Below, in pieces: positions 1-8,606 of a DNA stretch of 41,036 nt. The translations under genes and the position numbers were made by a program. Within the stretch, counting starts at the first letter, position 1. The number at the start of each line of letters is the position of its first letter. Source of the stretch: Allorhizocola rhizosphaerae (lineage in GTDB: Bacteria > Actinomycetota > Actinomycetes > Mycobacteriales > Micromonosporaceae); contig NZ_QJUG01000061.1 in the NCBI RefSeq assembly GCF_003426775.1, positions 1-41,036 of the forward strand. The letters run 5' to 3'. A model generated the notes under the pieces. It was given only the letters and a program-made list of their open reading frames with translations, was not told the origin of the DNA and did not search any database.

Positions 1-1053
1 CCGCCGCCCCCGATGGCCGCGCCCATCTCCACCCCACCGCGGGCGCCCGTGTCGCCGCCGCCGATGTCGAAGCCGGTTTCGACCCCGCCGCGCGCGCCGG
101 TTTCGCCGCCTTCGGTGTCGGCGCCGCCGATCTCGCCACCTCCCATGTCGCAGTCGCCGGTCTCCGTGCCGCCGCGTGCGCCGGTTTCGCCGCCATCGGT
201 GTCGGCTCCGCCGCGCCCGGCCGCGCCGATATCGCCTGCCGGAGGCGGCCCTGCCGGGCCATCCGGTCCGTTTGGGCCGATGGGGCCCATCGACGACGGT
301 CCGGCCGGACCCGGAACGAAGGTGCGGCTCGCCGCGGGCGTCGACATGATCCGGGGCGCCCGCTCCGAGGTGCGCCGCCAGCTTCGCGAGCAGCAGCGGC
401 TGCGCATGTGGACACTCATCGCGCTCGTCGTGGCCGTGGTCGGTGGGCTGCCGTTCTACTACTTCGTGCTGCCCGAGGCCACCCGCGATCCCGTGATCAT
501 CTCACTGGACGCGCTCAGCGTGCCGGGCTGGGCGGTGAACGCCAAGGAGGACAACATCACCGGCAGCCGCTGGTGCATAAAGGACTGCCGCTATCGCGAG
601 CGCACCGCCCTGTCGACGCGGCCGATCGCCGATACCGCCAAGGTCTATCAGGAGGCGCTGATCGCCGCCGGCTGGTCGCAGCTGAACGGCCTTCCCGGCT
701 GCCCACCCGAGGTCGCCGAGGGCGAGCACGCCAGCTGCTGGCGGCGTGACGAGTTCACCCTCGATCTGTGGATCCGCGAACCCGCCGAATGCGCCGAGGA
801 CCCGTTGCGCAAACGTCCGACGATCGGACCGACGGCCACGCCCTCGCCCGGCGCGGACCCGTCGGCCGCGGCCGCACCGCCCGCTGCGGACGTGTGCAAA
901 ACCAACTCCAGCGTCACCATCAAGGTGTTCAACGCGATCGCCGACGAGCGCCTGCGCTGGAACGGGGAGAACCCGACGCCCAACCCGGAGATGGGTGAAT
1001 TGACTGACGAGGACCTGAACCCGACGTCGAATCCGACACCCTCACCCAGTTAG
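1..1053 (+). CDS. Proline-rich single-pass membrane protein of unknown function (5' end cut by window)
   Basis: The reading frame is already open at base 1, so the start lies upstream. The N-terminal ~95 residues are a low-complexity Pro/Ser/Ala tract built on a repeated PPRAPVSPP core, seen three times, followed by a Gly/Pro-rich linker. A basic stretch (about residues 115-130, RSEVRRQLREQQRLRMW) precedes one hydrophobic helix (LIALVVAVVGGLPFYYFVLP). The C-terminal ~200 residues are probably extracytoplasmic. They contain five to six cysteines (WCIKDC, LPGCPP, SCWRR, AECAED, DVCKT) that could form disulfides, and end in a Pro/Thr/Ser tail. The layout of cytoplasmic proline tract, one TM helix and outer domain resembles other actinobacterial envelope proteins of unknown role. 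It sits just upstream of the DUF948-alaS genes. The family is not recognised and no function is assigned. Confidence 0.8.
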   Translation, partial: PPPPMAAPISTPPRAPVSPPPMSKPVSTPPRAPVSPPSVSAPPISPPPMSQSPVSVPPRAPVSPPSVSAPPRPAAPISPAGGGPAGPSGPFGPMGPIDDGPAGPGTKVRLAAGVDMIRGARSEVRRQLREQQRLRMWTLIALVVAVVGGLPFYYFVLPEATRDPVIISLDALSVPGWAVNAKEDNITGSRWCIKDCRYRERTALSTRPIADTAKVYQEALIAAGWSQLNGLPGCPPEVAEGEHASCWRRDEFTLDLWIREPAECAEDPLRKRPTIGPTATPSPGADPSAAAAPPAADVCKTNSSVTIKVFNAIADERLRWNGENPTPNPEMGELTDEDLNPTSNPTPSPS

Positions 1054-1101
1054 GACGCACGCTGCTGCGAGCCTGTCATGGGCAGGCGGTAGGGTTTTGC
1101 C

Positions 1102-1560
1102 ATGTCCATTTCTGGAGGCGAGCTCGCGGCGTTGATCTTTGCTGGCGCTTTCCTGATGCTGGTGGTCTTCCTCGGGGTGCCGATCCTGCGGCTGCGGCAC
1201 ACGGTCGACGAGGCCACCAAGGCGCTACGCCAGGTCAACGAGCGCACGGGGCCGATGCTCGACAACGTCAACCTGTCGGTGGACAACGTGAACACCGCGC
1301 TGGGCCAGCTTCAGACCACTTTGGACGGTGTCAACGTGCAGTTGGCACGCGTCGATGTGATGACTCAGCATGTCACATCGGCGACGGCCAATGTCTCCAA
1401 TCTGGTCAGCGTGGTCACCACCGCCGCGGCCAACCCGCTGGTGAAGGCGGCGGCCGTGGGATACGGCTTCCGCCGTGCCACTGGCGCCCGCAAGCGGGCC
1501 GACGACGAAAAGCTCGTGCGCGACGAGCTCCGGCTGCGCAAGCGCAACCGGAAGGTCTGA
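1102..1560 (+). CDS. DUF948-type membrane-anchored coiled-coil protein
   Basis: A 152-residue protein starting at an ATG about 48 bp after the preceding gene. An N-terminal membrane helix (residues ~7-28, AALIFAGAFLMLVVFLGVPI) is followed by a long heptad-like amphipathic region rich in V, N, L and T (VDNVNTALGQLQTTLDGVN), typical of the DUF948 family, and a basic C-terminus. DUF948 genes commonly sit directly upstream of alaS in actinomycetes, which supports the assignment. The role is unknown; a coiled-coil scaffold on the cytoplasmic face of the membrane is only an inference. Just 6 bp separate it from the next gene, so they are probably cotranscribed. Confidence 0.85.
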   Translation: MSISGGELAALIFAGAFLMLVVFLGVPILRLRHTVDEATKALRQVNERTGPMLDNVNLSVDNVNTALGQLQTTLDGVNVQLARVDVMTQHVTSATANVSNLVSVVTTAAANPLVKAAAVGYGFRRATGARKRADDEKLVRDELRLRKRNRKV

Positions 1561-1566
1561 TCGGCC

Positions 1567-1869
1567 ATGTTGCGTCGGCTTCTCTGGCTCGGTGTCGGCA
1601 TAGGCATCGGCGTGGCCGTGGTCCGCGTCGTGAGCAAGCGGTTCAGCCCGGCGGGGCTCGCCGGGCAGGCGCAGGGCGCCATCGGTGGGCTCGCCGCGTC
1701 CGTGCGAAACTTCGTTGACGACTTCGCGGAGGGTGCGGCCGAGCGCGAGGCCGAGATCCGCGAGGCGTTTGCCGAGGGCGAGGCGCTGGATGCGCCCGAT
1801 CTGCCGTGGGCGCAGGGGGTGGGCGAGCGGTTCGCCCGATACAAACAGCAGTTGCAGGAGGATGAGTAG
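1567..1869 (+). CDS. Small conserved membrane protein upstream of alaS
   Basis: A 100-residue protein with an N-terminal glycine-rich membrane helix ([18 protein letters not shown]), then an amphipathic stretch and an acidic C-terminus ([20 protein letters not shown]). Small proteins of this shape (DUF6167-like) lie between DUF948 and alaS in streptomycetes; I assign the family from context and general form only. The gene lies 6 bp after its predecessor and stops 5 bp before alaS, so the three are very likely one transcript. The function is unknown. Confidence 0.75.
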   Translation: MLRRLLWLGVGIGIGVAVVRVVSKRFSPAGLAGQAQGAIGGLAASVRNFVDDFAEGAAEREAEIREAFAEGEALDAPDLPWAQGVGERFARYKQQLQEDE

Positions 1870-1874
1870 AGGCG

Positions 1875-4556
1875 ATGAGGACCGCGGAAGTCAAGCGACG
1901 GTTCCTGGCACACTTCGAGGCCAACGGGCACACGGTCGTCCCGAGTGCCCCGCTGCCCGCCATCGACGACCCCAACCTGCTGTTTATCAACGCGGGCATG
2001 GTGCAGTTCGTGCCGTACTTCCTGGGCCAGCAGGCGCCGCCGTTCAAGCGGGCGGCCAGCGTGCAGAAGTGCATCCGCACGCCCGACATCGACGAGGTCG
2101 GCAAGACCAGCCGGCACGGCACGTTCTTCCAGATGAACGGCAACTTCTCGTTCGGCGACTACTTCAAGGAGCTGGCGATCCCGCTGGCGTGGGAGCTGTC
2201 GACCAAGCCCATCAGTGAGGGCGGCTACGGGCTCGACCCCGACCGCATCTGGGCCACGGTCTATCTCGACGACGAGGAGTCCATCGCGATCTGGCGCAAG
2301 ACCGGCCTGCCGGCCGACCGCATCGTGCGCCGCGGCAAGAAGGACAACTACTGGTCGATGGGCATCCCCGGGCCTGCCGGCCCGTGCTCGGAGATCTATT
2401 ACGATCGTGGGCCGGATTACGGCAAGGAGGGCGGCCCAGAGGTCGACGAGGACCGTTATCTCGAATTTTGGAACAACGTCTTTATGCAGTACGAGATAAC
2501 GGACGTCAAGAGCAAGGAGGAGTTCCGCGTCGTCGGCGAGCTTCCGGCCAAAAACATCGACACCGGCATGGGGCTGGAGCGGATGGCCTCGATCATGCAG
2601 GGCGTCGACAATATGTATGAGATCGACGAGATCCGCCCGCTGATCGACAAGGCGTGCGCGTTGACCGGCAAGCGATACGGCCAGGCAGTGTCCAAAGTGG
2701 CCAGTGAGTCTCACCCGGACGACGTGCGGCTGCGCGTCATCGCCGACCACGTGCGCACCTCGCTGATGCTGATCGGCGACGGGGTGGCCCCGTCCAATGA
2801 GGGCCGCGGCTATGTGTTGCGGCGCATCATGCGCCGGGCCATCCGGGCCGTGCGGCTGCTGGGCTATGAAGACCCGGCGCTGCCCGAGCTGCTGCCCGTG
2901 GCGCGCGACTCGATGTCACCGTCCTATCCTGAGCTCGCCGACGAGTTCGACCGCATAGCGCAATATGCTTATGCCGAGGAGGAGGCGTTCCGGGCCACCC
3001 TGCGCGCCGGGACCACCATCCTCGACACGGCGATCGCTTCCGTCAAGGAGCGCAAGGGCAAGGAACTCGACGGCGAGAAGGCGTTCCAGCTGCACGACAC
3101 ATACGGGTTCCCGATCGACCTGACCCTGGAGATCGCGGGCGAGCAGGGGCTTTCCGTTGACACGGAAGGGTTCCGGCGGCTGATGGCGCAGCAGCGGGCG
3201 CGGGCCAAGGCCGACGCCGCCGCGCGCAAGTCCGGTCACGCCGACCTGTCGGCCTACCGTGCCGCGCTGGAGGCCGGTGGTGCTGTCGAGTTCACCGGAT
3301 ACACCGAGGTCTCACGCGAGTCGCGGGTCCGCTCGGTCATCGGCCCCTACGGCAGCGCGGTGGACGTGGCGGCCGAGGGTGAGGAGATCGAGCTCGTGCT
3401 CGACGCCACGCCGTTCTACGCCGAGGGCGGCGGGCAGCAGCCCGACACGGGCCTGATCACCGTGGGGGCGGGACGCATCGAGGTGCTCGACGTGCAGCAG
3501 CCCGTGCCCGGGTTGATCGTCCATCGTGGACGGATCGTCGAGGGCGAGGTGCGCGCGGGGGAGACCGGGTTCGCCCAGATCGACGTCGACCGGCGGCGGG
3601 CCATCTCGCGGGCGCACACGGCCACCCACCTGGTGCACCAGACCATGCGCAACTTCCTCGGCGAGTCGGCGACGCAGGCCGGTTCGCTGAACGCGCCCGG
3701 GCGGCTGCGGTTCGACTTCAACACCCCGGCCGCCGTGCCGCACAGCGTGCTGCACGACGTGGAGCAGCAGATCAACGAGGTGCTCATGCAGGACCTCGAG
3801 GTCCGCGCGTTCATCACGTCGCAGGCCGAGGCGCGGGCGATGGGCGCGATGGCGCTGTTCGGCGAGAAATACGGCGAGCACGTCCGGGTCGTCGAGGTGG
3901 GCGACTACGCGCGCGAGCTGTGCGGTGGCACCCATACGGCCCGGTCCGGGCACCTGGGGCTGGTCAAGATCCTCTCGGAGGCGTCGATCGGGTCGGGGGT
4001 GCGCCGGGTCGAGGCACTGGTCGGCATGGACGCCTTCCGCTATCTGGCCAAGGAGCACGTGCTCGTGTCGCGGCTGGCCGACATCTACCGCGTGCCCAAC
4101 GAGCAGGTCGCCGAGCGGGTCGAGCAGACCGTGGCGCAGCTGCGCGACGCCGAGCGCGAGCTGGAGAAGCTGCGCGCCCAGCTCGTGCTGGGCGGGGCCG
4201 CATCCCTCGCGGCGCAAGCGGTTGACGTGCGTGGCGTGGCGTTTGTCGGCACCGAGGCCCCCGAGGGCGCGGCAGTCAACGACGTGCGCACCCTGGCACA
4301 GGAGGTGCGCGGCAAAATCCCGTCCGACCGCCCAGCGGTCGTGGCGGTCGCGTCCCGCGCCAACGGCAAAGCCTCACTGATCGTGGCCATCAACCAGTCC
4401 GCCAGGGCACGCGGCCTGTCCGCCGCCGACCTCGTCAAGGGCGCCCTCTCCGGCCGGGGTGGCGGCAGCCCCGACCTCGCCCAAGGCGGCGGCCTGCCCG
4501 CCGACGAGGCCCCCAGGCTCCTGGTCGCCGTCGAACAGGCCCTAGCCAACGTCTAA
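1875..4556 (+). CDS. alaS: Alanyl-tRNA synthetase
   Basis: An 893-residue full-length class IIc synthetase that charges tRNA-Ala in the cytoplasm. The aminoacylation core shows the family's N-terminal block ([20 protein letters not shown], residues ~75-95) and motif 3 ([15 protein letters not shown], ~315). The editing domain has the zinc/substrate motif HTATH near residue 580 and CGGTH near 682, so proofreading of mischarged Ser or Gly should be intact. A C-terminal oligomerisation domain (C-Ala) with a coiled-coil lead ([15 protein letters not shown]) follows. The ATG lies 5 bp after the upstream stop. The stop codon lies inside a 15-bp direct repeat, and a strong terminator follows. Confidence 0.98.
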   Translation: MRTAEVKRRFLAHFEANGHTVVPSAPLPAIDDPNLLFINAGMVQFVPYFLGQQAPPFKRAASVQKCIRTPDIDEVGKTSRHGTFFQMNGNFSFGDYFKELAIPLAWELSTKPISEGGYGLDPDRIWATVYLDDEESIAIWRKTGLPADRIVRRGKKDNYWSMGIPGPAGPCSEIYYDRGPDYGKEGGPEVDEDRYLEFWNNVFMQYEITDVKSKEEFRVVGELPAKNIDTGMGLERMASIMQGVDNMYEIDEIRPLIDKACALTGKRYGQAVSKVASESHPDDVRLRVIADHVRTSLMLIGDGVAPSNEGRGYVLRRIMRRAIRAVRLLGYEDPALPELLPVARDSMSPSYPELADEFDRIAQYAYAEEEAFRATLRAGTTILDTAIASVKERKGKELDGEKAFQLHDTYGFPIDLTLEIAGEQGLSVDTEGFRRLMAQQRARAKADAAARKSGHADLSAYRAALEAGGAVEFTGYTEVSRESRVRSVIGPYGSAVDVAAEGEEIELVLDATPFYAEGGGQQPDTGLITVGAGRIEVLDVQQPVPGLIVHRGRIVEGEVRAGETGFAQIDVDRRRAISRAHTATHLVHQTMRNFLGESATQAGSLNAPGRLRFDFNTPAAVPHSVLHDVEQQINEVLMQDLEVRAFITSQAEARAMGAMALFGEKYGEHVRVVEVGDYARELCGGTHTARSGHLGLVKILSEASIGSGVRRVEALVGMDAFRYLAKEHVLVSRLADIYRVPNEQVAERVEQTVAQLRDAERELEKLRAQLVLGGAASLAAQAVDVRGVAFVGTEAPEGAAVNDVRTLAQEVRGKIPSDRPAVVAVASRANGKASLIVAINQSARARGLSAADLVKGALSGRGGGSPDLAQGGGLPADEAPRLLVAVEQALANV

Positions 4557-4581
4557 TCACGACCCGACGTCTAATCACGAC
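4549..4581 (+). repeat. 15-bp direct repeat spanning the alaS stop codon
   Basis: The sequence acgtctaatcacgac occurs at 4549-4563 and again at 4567-4581, separated by 3 bp (period 18 bp). The first copy contains the alaS stop TAA. The duplication sits exactly at the boundary between alaS and the inserted nurA-herA region. It may be slippage or the scar of an insertion event; which one is not decidable here. Confidence 0.85.
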
Positions 4582-4616
4582 GACCGCTCTCGCTCCGGCG
4601 AGAGCGGTCTGTCTTT
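4582..4616 (+). terminator. Intrinsic terminator after alaS
   Basis: A perfect 12-bp stem, gaccgctctcgc (4582-4593) paired with gcgagagcggtc (4598-4609), has a 4-nt loop (tccg) and is followed by tgtcttt. It is a strong hairpin 25 bp after the alaS stop and should separate alaS transcription from nurA-herA. Confidence 0.85.
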
Positions 4617-4774
4617 GTGCCGGTTCACGATGCCGCTCTCATGGCCAGGCGTCTCGCCTTGGCCCCACTGTCCGCGGCTGGCGGCCAGGCGCAGGGCGTC
4701 CTAGCGCCCGGCAGGCCGTGTGCGTGACCGTGCGGCTGCGCGATGTCGCATCGGCATGGCACGATACTTCCTGC

Positions 4775-4793
4775 CATTGTCGGATTGACAATG
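4775..4793. promoter_or_regulatory. Operator-like palindrome upstream of nurA
   Basis: A perfect 7-bp inverted repeat, cattgtc (4775-4781) and gacaatg (4787-4793), is separated by 5 bp and ends 22 bp before the nurA start. A TTGACA hexamer (4785-4790) overlaps the right arm, and a possible -10 (gatact, 4763-4768) lies just upstream of the left arm. The size and symmetry fit a dimeric repressor site over the promoter of the nurA-herA-ruvX unit. The cognate regulator is not in view, and the -10/-35 assignment is uncertain. Confidence 0.5.
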
Positions 4794-4815
4794 TTGTCCG
4801 CGTTGGGGGTCTCGT

Positions 4816-5937
4816 GTGTTCCAAACCGAGCAGTTTCCGCAGCTCCGCCGGTTGATCGCCGAGCAGGCGGCCCGTGACCGGGCCGAGCTGGACAGGCTGA
4901 TGGCCCAGGTGCGGGCAATGGGGCCAGTGCGGATCATCAAGCCCCGCAGCGCGACATCGGTGGCGTTGATGGCCGCCGACGGTGGCAATAATCAGGTGAC
5001 CTTCAATCCCTTTTACCTTCAAGTCGTGCGCGTGGTGGACTCCTACGGCAAGGAATTGTGTCTGGATGTGGTGTCGTCCTCGACCGACATCGGGGAGCTG
5101 AGCCGCCAACAATTCGAGGAAAGGGATGGGAAGCTTCCGCCACTGGGCCGGCTGATGCGAGATCTCGAGGTAAACGATCTGCATGAGCTGTCGCCGATGA
5201 TGAATTGGAAGTCTGCGGGCTGGGTCCTCGTCTATCGGGAGTTGTGCGAGTGGGCCACGCTCTACGAGCTGATCTGTTCCCGCCGGTTCGCACAGGACAC
5301 ACTCCTGGTTCGGGACGGCCTGCTTCGGAGCAAGGTTTTCCGCGGCACACTGTTCGTCGAGATGTACCGCCTGATCAAGCAGCACATCGAGCGCATCTAC
5401 CGTGAGGACCGCCGCCATGTCTGGCTCGTGGGTCTGGCCAAGAAGAGCGAAGTGCTAGAGCAGTATCGGCTGGCGATTTCCCTGTCGCGAGTCTTCGAGC
5501 GCGGCTCACCGTGCTTTGTCGCGGTGCCGGAGGAGATGCAGCGACACGTTATCAGGTGGGTGGAGTACGTCAGGTCCCCGGAGGATGACTCGTCCGGGGA
5601 GAAGCCGAAGTTCAACATGGGTGCGATGCACTTCGCGCGGTTCGGTACCCGCTCCGGCGATCCGGTGTGGACGGTCGATCTGCTGGAGTGCCAGAAGGCC
5701 GATGCCCAGGTGGTCTTCGGATACCTGCTGGCCGATGCGGTCGCCGGGTTCCCGATTCCGTTCTATCCCAACAGCATCCAGCAGGCCGACAGTCACTCCC
5801 GCGTCGCCGATCTGGACCTGGACATCATCGAGGACAACCTGATCGAGGCGATTCGCGACCAGGTCGGCCCGGAGCTCGCGCCGATCATCGATCAATTGCG
5901 GTTGGCGACCGACGTCGCCGCCCGGCGATACGAGTAG
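4816..5937 (+). CDS. nurA: NurA-family DNA end-processing nuclease
   Basis: A 373-residue protein with a GTG start and only a weak G-rich Shine-Dalgarno (SD) sequence before it. NurA enzymes are Mn-dependent 5'-3' nucleases that work with the HerA hexamer to resect double-strand ends. Family landmarks are visible in order: the first acidic motif AADGGNNQ (D55); the second DG motif LLVRDGLL (D167); a lysine motif VWLVGLAKKS (K209/K210); and a late histidine/acidic block DSHSRVADLDLD (H327). The fold runs to the C-terminus with no signal peptide or membrane segment. The herA-like gene follows after 37 bp, the classic nurA-herA pairing. Base composition is less GC-rich than alaS in places (e.g. 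about 4985-5030), consistent with an acquired gene. The assignment rests on motifs plus the neighbour; no homology search was run. Confidence 0.82.
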   Translation: MFQTEQFPQLRRLIAEQAARDRAELDRLMAQVRAMGPVRIIKPRSATSVALMAADGGNNQVTFNPFYLQVVRVVDSYGKELCLDVVSSSTDIGELSRQQFEERDGKLPPLGRLMRDLEVNDLHELSPMMNWKSAGWVLVYRELCEWATLYELICSRRFAQDTLLVRDGLLRSKVFRGTLFVEMYRLIKQHIERIYREDRRHVWLVGLAKKSEVLEQYRLAISLSRVFERGSPCFVAVPEEMQRHVIRWVEYVRSPEDDSSGEKPKFNMGAMHFARFGTRSGDPVWTVDLLECQKADAQVVFGYLLADAVAGFPIPFYPNSIQQADSHSRVADLDLDIIEDNLIEAIRDQVGPELAPIIDQLRLATDVAARRYE

Positions 5938-5974
5938 CACTTCCCGAGCGACCCCTCCACCGAACCGAGGCAGT

Positions 5975-8149
5975 ATGACCCTGTTCGAAAAAGACCACGT
6001 TGTGGGAGTGTTCCGTGGCTTCTCCGAGGGCGGTATGGAATTCCACGCCGACATCGTGATGCCCTACCGGGACGACTTCCAGTCGCTGCCGATGCACGGC
6101 CAGTTCGTCCTGGTCCAGCTGGAGCACGAACACGAGGCAGTATTCGGCAGGATCACCAGTATTGCCTCGCAGGGCCGGCTCACCTCGCCGATCGGCGAGG
6201 ACTACGCGGTGCGGGCGGTAAGAGATCAACGCCCGATCCCCGATGAGTTGCGTGACCAATACCTGAAGTACAAAGTGGACATTCGTGTGTTGGGTGTGCT
6301 GCGCAAGGACGGCGCCAAACTGATCTTTGTGCCGAGCCACCGCCGGTTGCCACATGTAGGTGCACAGGTGGCTTTCTTGAGCCCGCAACTGCTTGCCGAG
6401 GTCGCCAACGCCAACGACACCACTGAAGACGCGGTGGCGATCGGGTTCCTCGCGTTCGGCGAGTTCGTGTACTCGGGCGGCGACGAGCGAGCGTCGGCCG
6501 AACCGTGGATGGTCACCCTGTCGCCGGCGGTCATGCCCAGGTTTCAGATCAGCAAACTGGTGGCCCGGCGCAGCTTTGTGTTCGCCCGCGCCGGATTCGG
6601 CAAGTCCAATCTGGTCAAGCTGCTCTTCTCGAAGCTGTACTCGATCGAGCCCACGGTGCCTCGCCGCAACGGCATCAAAGTCCCCGTCGGCACGGTGATT
6701 TTCGATCCGGATGGCGAATACTTCTGGCCCGACCACCAGGGCCGCCCGGGTCTGTGCGACGTGCCGGAGTTGCGCGATCGGCTCGTGGTCTTCACCAACC
6801 GCAAGGCGCCGAGCAAGGCCTACGCCTCGTTTGTCGTGGACAAGGTGAAGTTGGACATCCGCCAGCTGCCCGCGAGCCGGGTCGTCGGGCTCACCATCCC
6901 CGGGGAGAAGCAGGAACAGCAGAATGTGGTGAAACTCAAGAACCTCAAGGACGAACGCTGGCGAGAGCTTGTCAACATCATCTATCGGGATTGGTATGAC
7001 GCAAATCCCGCTCGGGTAGCCGAACTGCTCGGGATCAAAGCCGACCGGTCTGAACAGAACATGGAGCTCACCGCCGCCATCTCCAACATGGCCAAGATAG
7101 TCCGCGACCATCATGACCCGTCCAGCCAGCTCCTGCGTGCGCTCAAGGCGGCGCTGGCCAAAGGAATGCTCTGCGTGGTCGACATCTCGCAGATGCGTGG
7201 ATTACAGGGCCTGCAGCTGGCGGGCATCATTCTGGCCGACATCTTCGACCACAACCAGAAGCAGTTCACCGAGGCGGATCCGCAGACCATCCCCACCATC
7301 GCGGTCCTCGAGGAGGCCCAGTCGATCCTCGGCGCGGCCGGCAACCGCGACGACGGTCCCTTCGTCGCGTGGGTCAAGGAGGGCCGCAAATATGACCTCG
7401 GCGCCATGATGATCACGCAGCAGCCCGGCAGCATCCCTAGTGAGCTGGTCAGCCAGGGTGACAACTTCTTCGTGTTCCATCTGCTGGCCGAGGGCGACCT
7501 GACCGCACTCAAGCGCGCCAACGCGCACTTTTCCGGCGACCTGCTCGCCGCTCTGCTCAATGAGCCCCTCGTCGGACACGGCGTGTTCTGGTCCAGCGCT
7601 CCCGGTACCGACGAGCACGCCAGGCCGTATCCGCTGTCCGTGCGCGTGTTGGACTTCAACAAAACCGTCGGGCAGTTGTTGGGCGACGCGCATCCCGGAG
7701 AGCCGATCGACAACTATGCCGCGAAGCTGCGGGCCACTTTTGCGGCAGCGGCGCATCAAGCGCCGGCCAGAGATGCCGGCGCCGACGACGCGCTCGACGG
7801 CCAGGAACCGGTCGATGTGGAAGAGCGCTACCGCGCCGAAGCCATCGGGAAACTGCGCACGGACCCCACGTTCCGCAGATGGATGTCCAGCGGTGGTTAC
7901 TGGTGGGGAGACATTCAGCGACTCCTGGCCGAGTACGCGCCAAGCGAGGAAATCGTCGGCAAAGGACAGCGGTTCACCTGGGCCTACCCGGTGATGACGC
8001 AGGCTCTCAACGAGATCTTCGGCCCGCAAGGCCCGCAGGGTTGGGACACCGAGCCGCGTGACAAGGGCGGGTTCACCAGAAAATGGGTCGTGCCGACGAC
8101 GCAGTGGCCGGCCCGGACCGCATCGGCCAGCACGCACGATGAGCCTTAA
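5975..8149 (+). CDS. herA: HerA-like hexameric DNA translocase ATPase
   Basis: A 724-residue FtsK/HerA-superfamily ATPase. The N-terminal ~190 residues look like a HAS-barrel region (GQFVLVQLEHEHEAVFGRIT). The P-loop is ARAGFGKSN (K210/S211). A HerA-like acidic motif, VIFDPDGEYF, lies near 242-250, Walker B is TIAVLEEAQSIL (E446/E447), an arginine-finger-like EGRKYDLGAM is near 470, and the sensor MMITQQPGSIP near 480. HerA pumps duplex DNA and activates NurA, whose gene is 37 bp upstream. About 160 residues beyond the usual core (from ~565) form an extra C-terminal domain with aromatic-rich segments (SGGYWWGDIQRLL) that I do not recognise. The 3' end overlaps the ruvX start by 11 bp, implying translational coupling. 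Confidence 0.88.
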   Translation: MTLFEKDHVVGVFRGFSEGGMEFHADIVMPYRDDFQSLPMHGQFVLVQLEHEHEAVFGRITSIASQGRLTSPIGEDYAVRAVRDQRPIPDELRDQYLKYKVDIRVLGVLRKDGAKLIFVPSHRRLPHVGAQVAFLSPQLLAEVANANDTTEDAVAIGFLAFGEFVYSGGDERASAEPWMVTLSPAVMPRFQISKLVARRSFVFARAGFGKSNLVKLLFSKLYSIEPTVPRRNGIKVPVGTVIFDPDGEYFWPDHQGRPGLCDVPELRDRLVVFTNRKAPSKAYASFVVDKVKLDIRQLPASRVVGLTIPGEKQEQQNVVKLKNLKDERWRELVNIIYRDWYDANPARVAELLGIKADRSEQNMELTAAISNMAKIVRDHHDPSSQLLRALKAALAKGMLCVVDISQMRGLQGLQLAGIILADIFDHNQKQFTEADPQTIPTIAVLEEAQSILGAAGNRDDGPFVAWVKEGRKYDLGAMMITQQPGSIPSELVSQGDNFFVFHLLAEGDLTALKRANAHFSGDLLAALLNEPLVGHGVFWSSAPGTDEHARPYPLSVRVLDFNKTVGQLLGDAHPGEPIDNYAAKLRATFAAAAHQAPARDAGADDALDGQEPVDVEERYRAEAIGKLRTDPTFRRWMSSGGYWWGDIQRLLAEYAPSEEIVGKGQRFTWAYPVMTQALNEIFGPQGPQGWDTEPRDKGGFTRKWVVPTTQWPARTASASTHDEP

Positions 8150-8606
8150 GATCGATCCTGTGTGGCAGCGTGGGGTGCGGCTCGGGGTGGATGTCGGCAA
8201 GGTGCGCATCGGGGTGGCCAGGTGCGACCCGGACGGGATTCTCGCGACGCCGCTGAGCACGATAAATCGCGACAATTCGGGCACCAAGGATGTTCCTGCT
8301 GATATGGTCGAGCTGGCCCGGCTGGTCGCGGAGCATGACAGCGTAGAGGTGGTGCTCGGGCTCCCGGTGAACCTTGCCGGGCAGGAGGGGCCGGCCGCGG
8401 TACACGTCAGGGAATACGCGCAGAGGTTGGCGGAGGTGATCACCCCGGTGCCGGTGGTGCTGACCGACGAGAGGATGTCGACGGTGGTGGCCAGTCGCAG
8501 GCTGTCCGAGCGTGGCATGCGCGCCAAGAAGCAGCGTACGGTCATCGATCAGATGGCGGCGGTCGAGATCCTGCAGCATTGGTTGGACGCGAAGCGTGCT
8601 CGATGA
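8139..8606 (+). CDS. ruvX: RuvX/YqgF-family putative Holliday junction resolvase
   Basis: A 155-residue RNase H-fold protein. The first catalytic block LGVDVGKVRIGVA carries the conserved Asp, LGLPVNLAGQEGPAA is the second, and TDERMSTVVASRRL the third. The family is linked to Holliday-junction resolution and, in E. coli, to 16S rRNA maturation. The ATG at 8139 lies within the herA 3' end. A longer in-frame extension back to 8058 exists but would overlap herA by over 90 bp and lacks family similarity. The gene overlaps mltG by 11 bp. In related genomes it usually follows alaS directly; here nurA-herA intervene. Confidence 0.92.
   Translation: MSLKIDPVWQRGVRLGVDVGKVRIGVARCDPDGILATPLSTINRDNSGTKDVPADMVELARLVAEHDSVEVVLGLPVNLAGQEGPAAVHVREYAQRLAEVITPVPVVLTDERMSTVVASRRLSERGMRAKKQRTVIDQMAAVEILQHWLDAKRAR

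Noticed and set aside
4557-8149. Transposon or integrative element carrying nurA-herA
   Set aside because: No transposase, integrase, terminal inverted repeats or tRNA target seen; only a short duplication at one edge.
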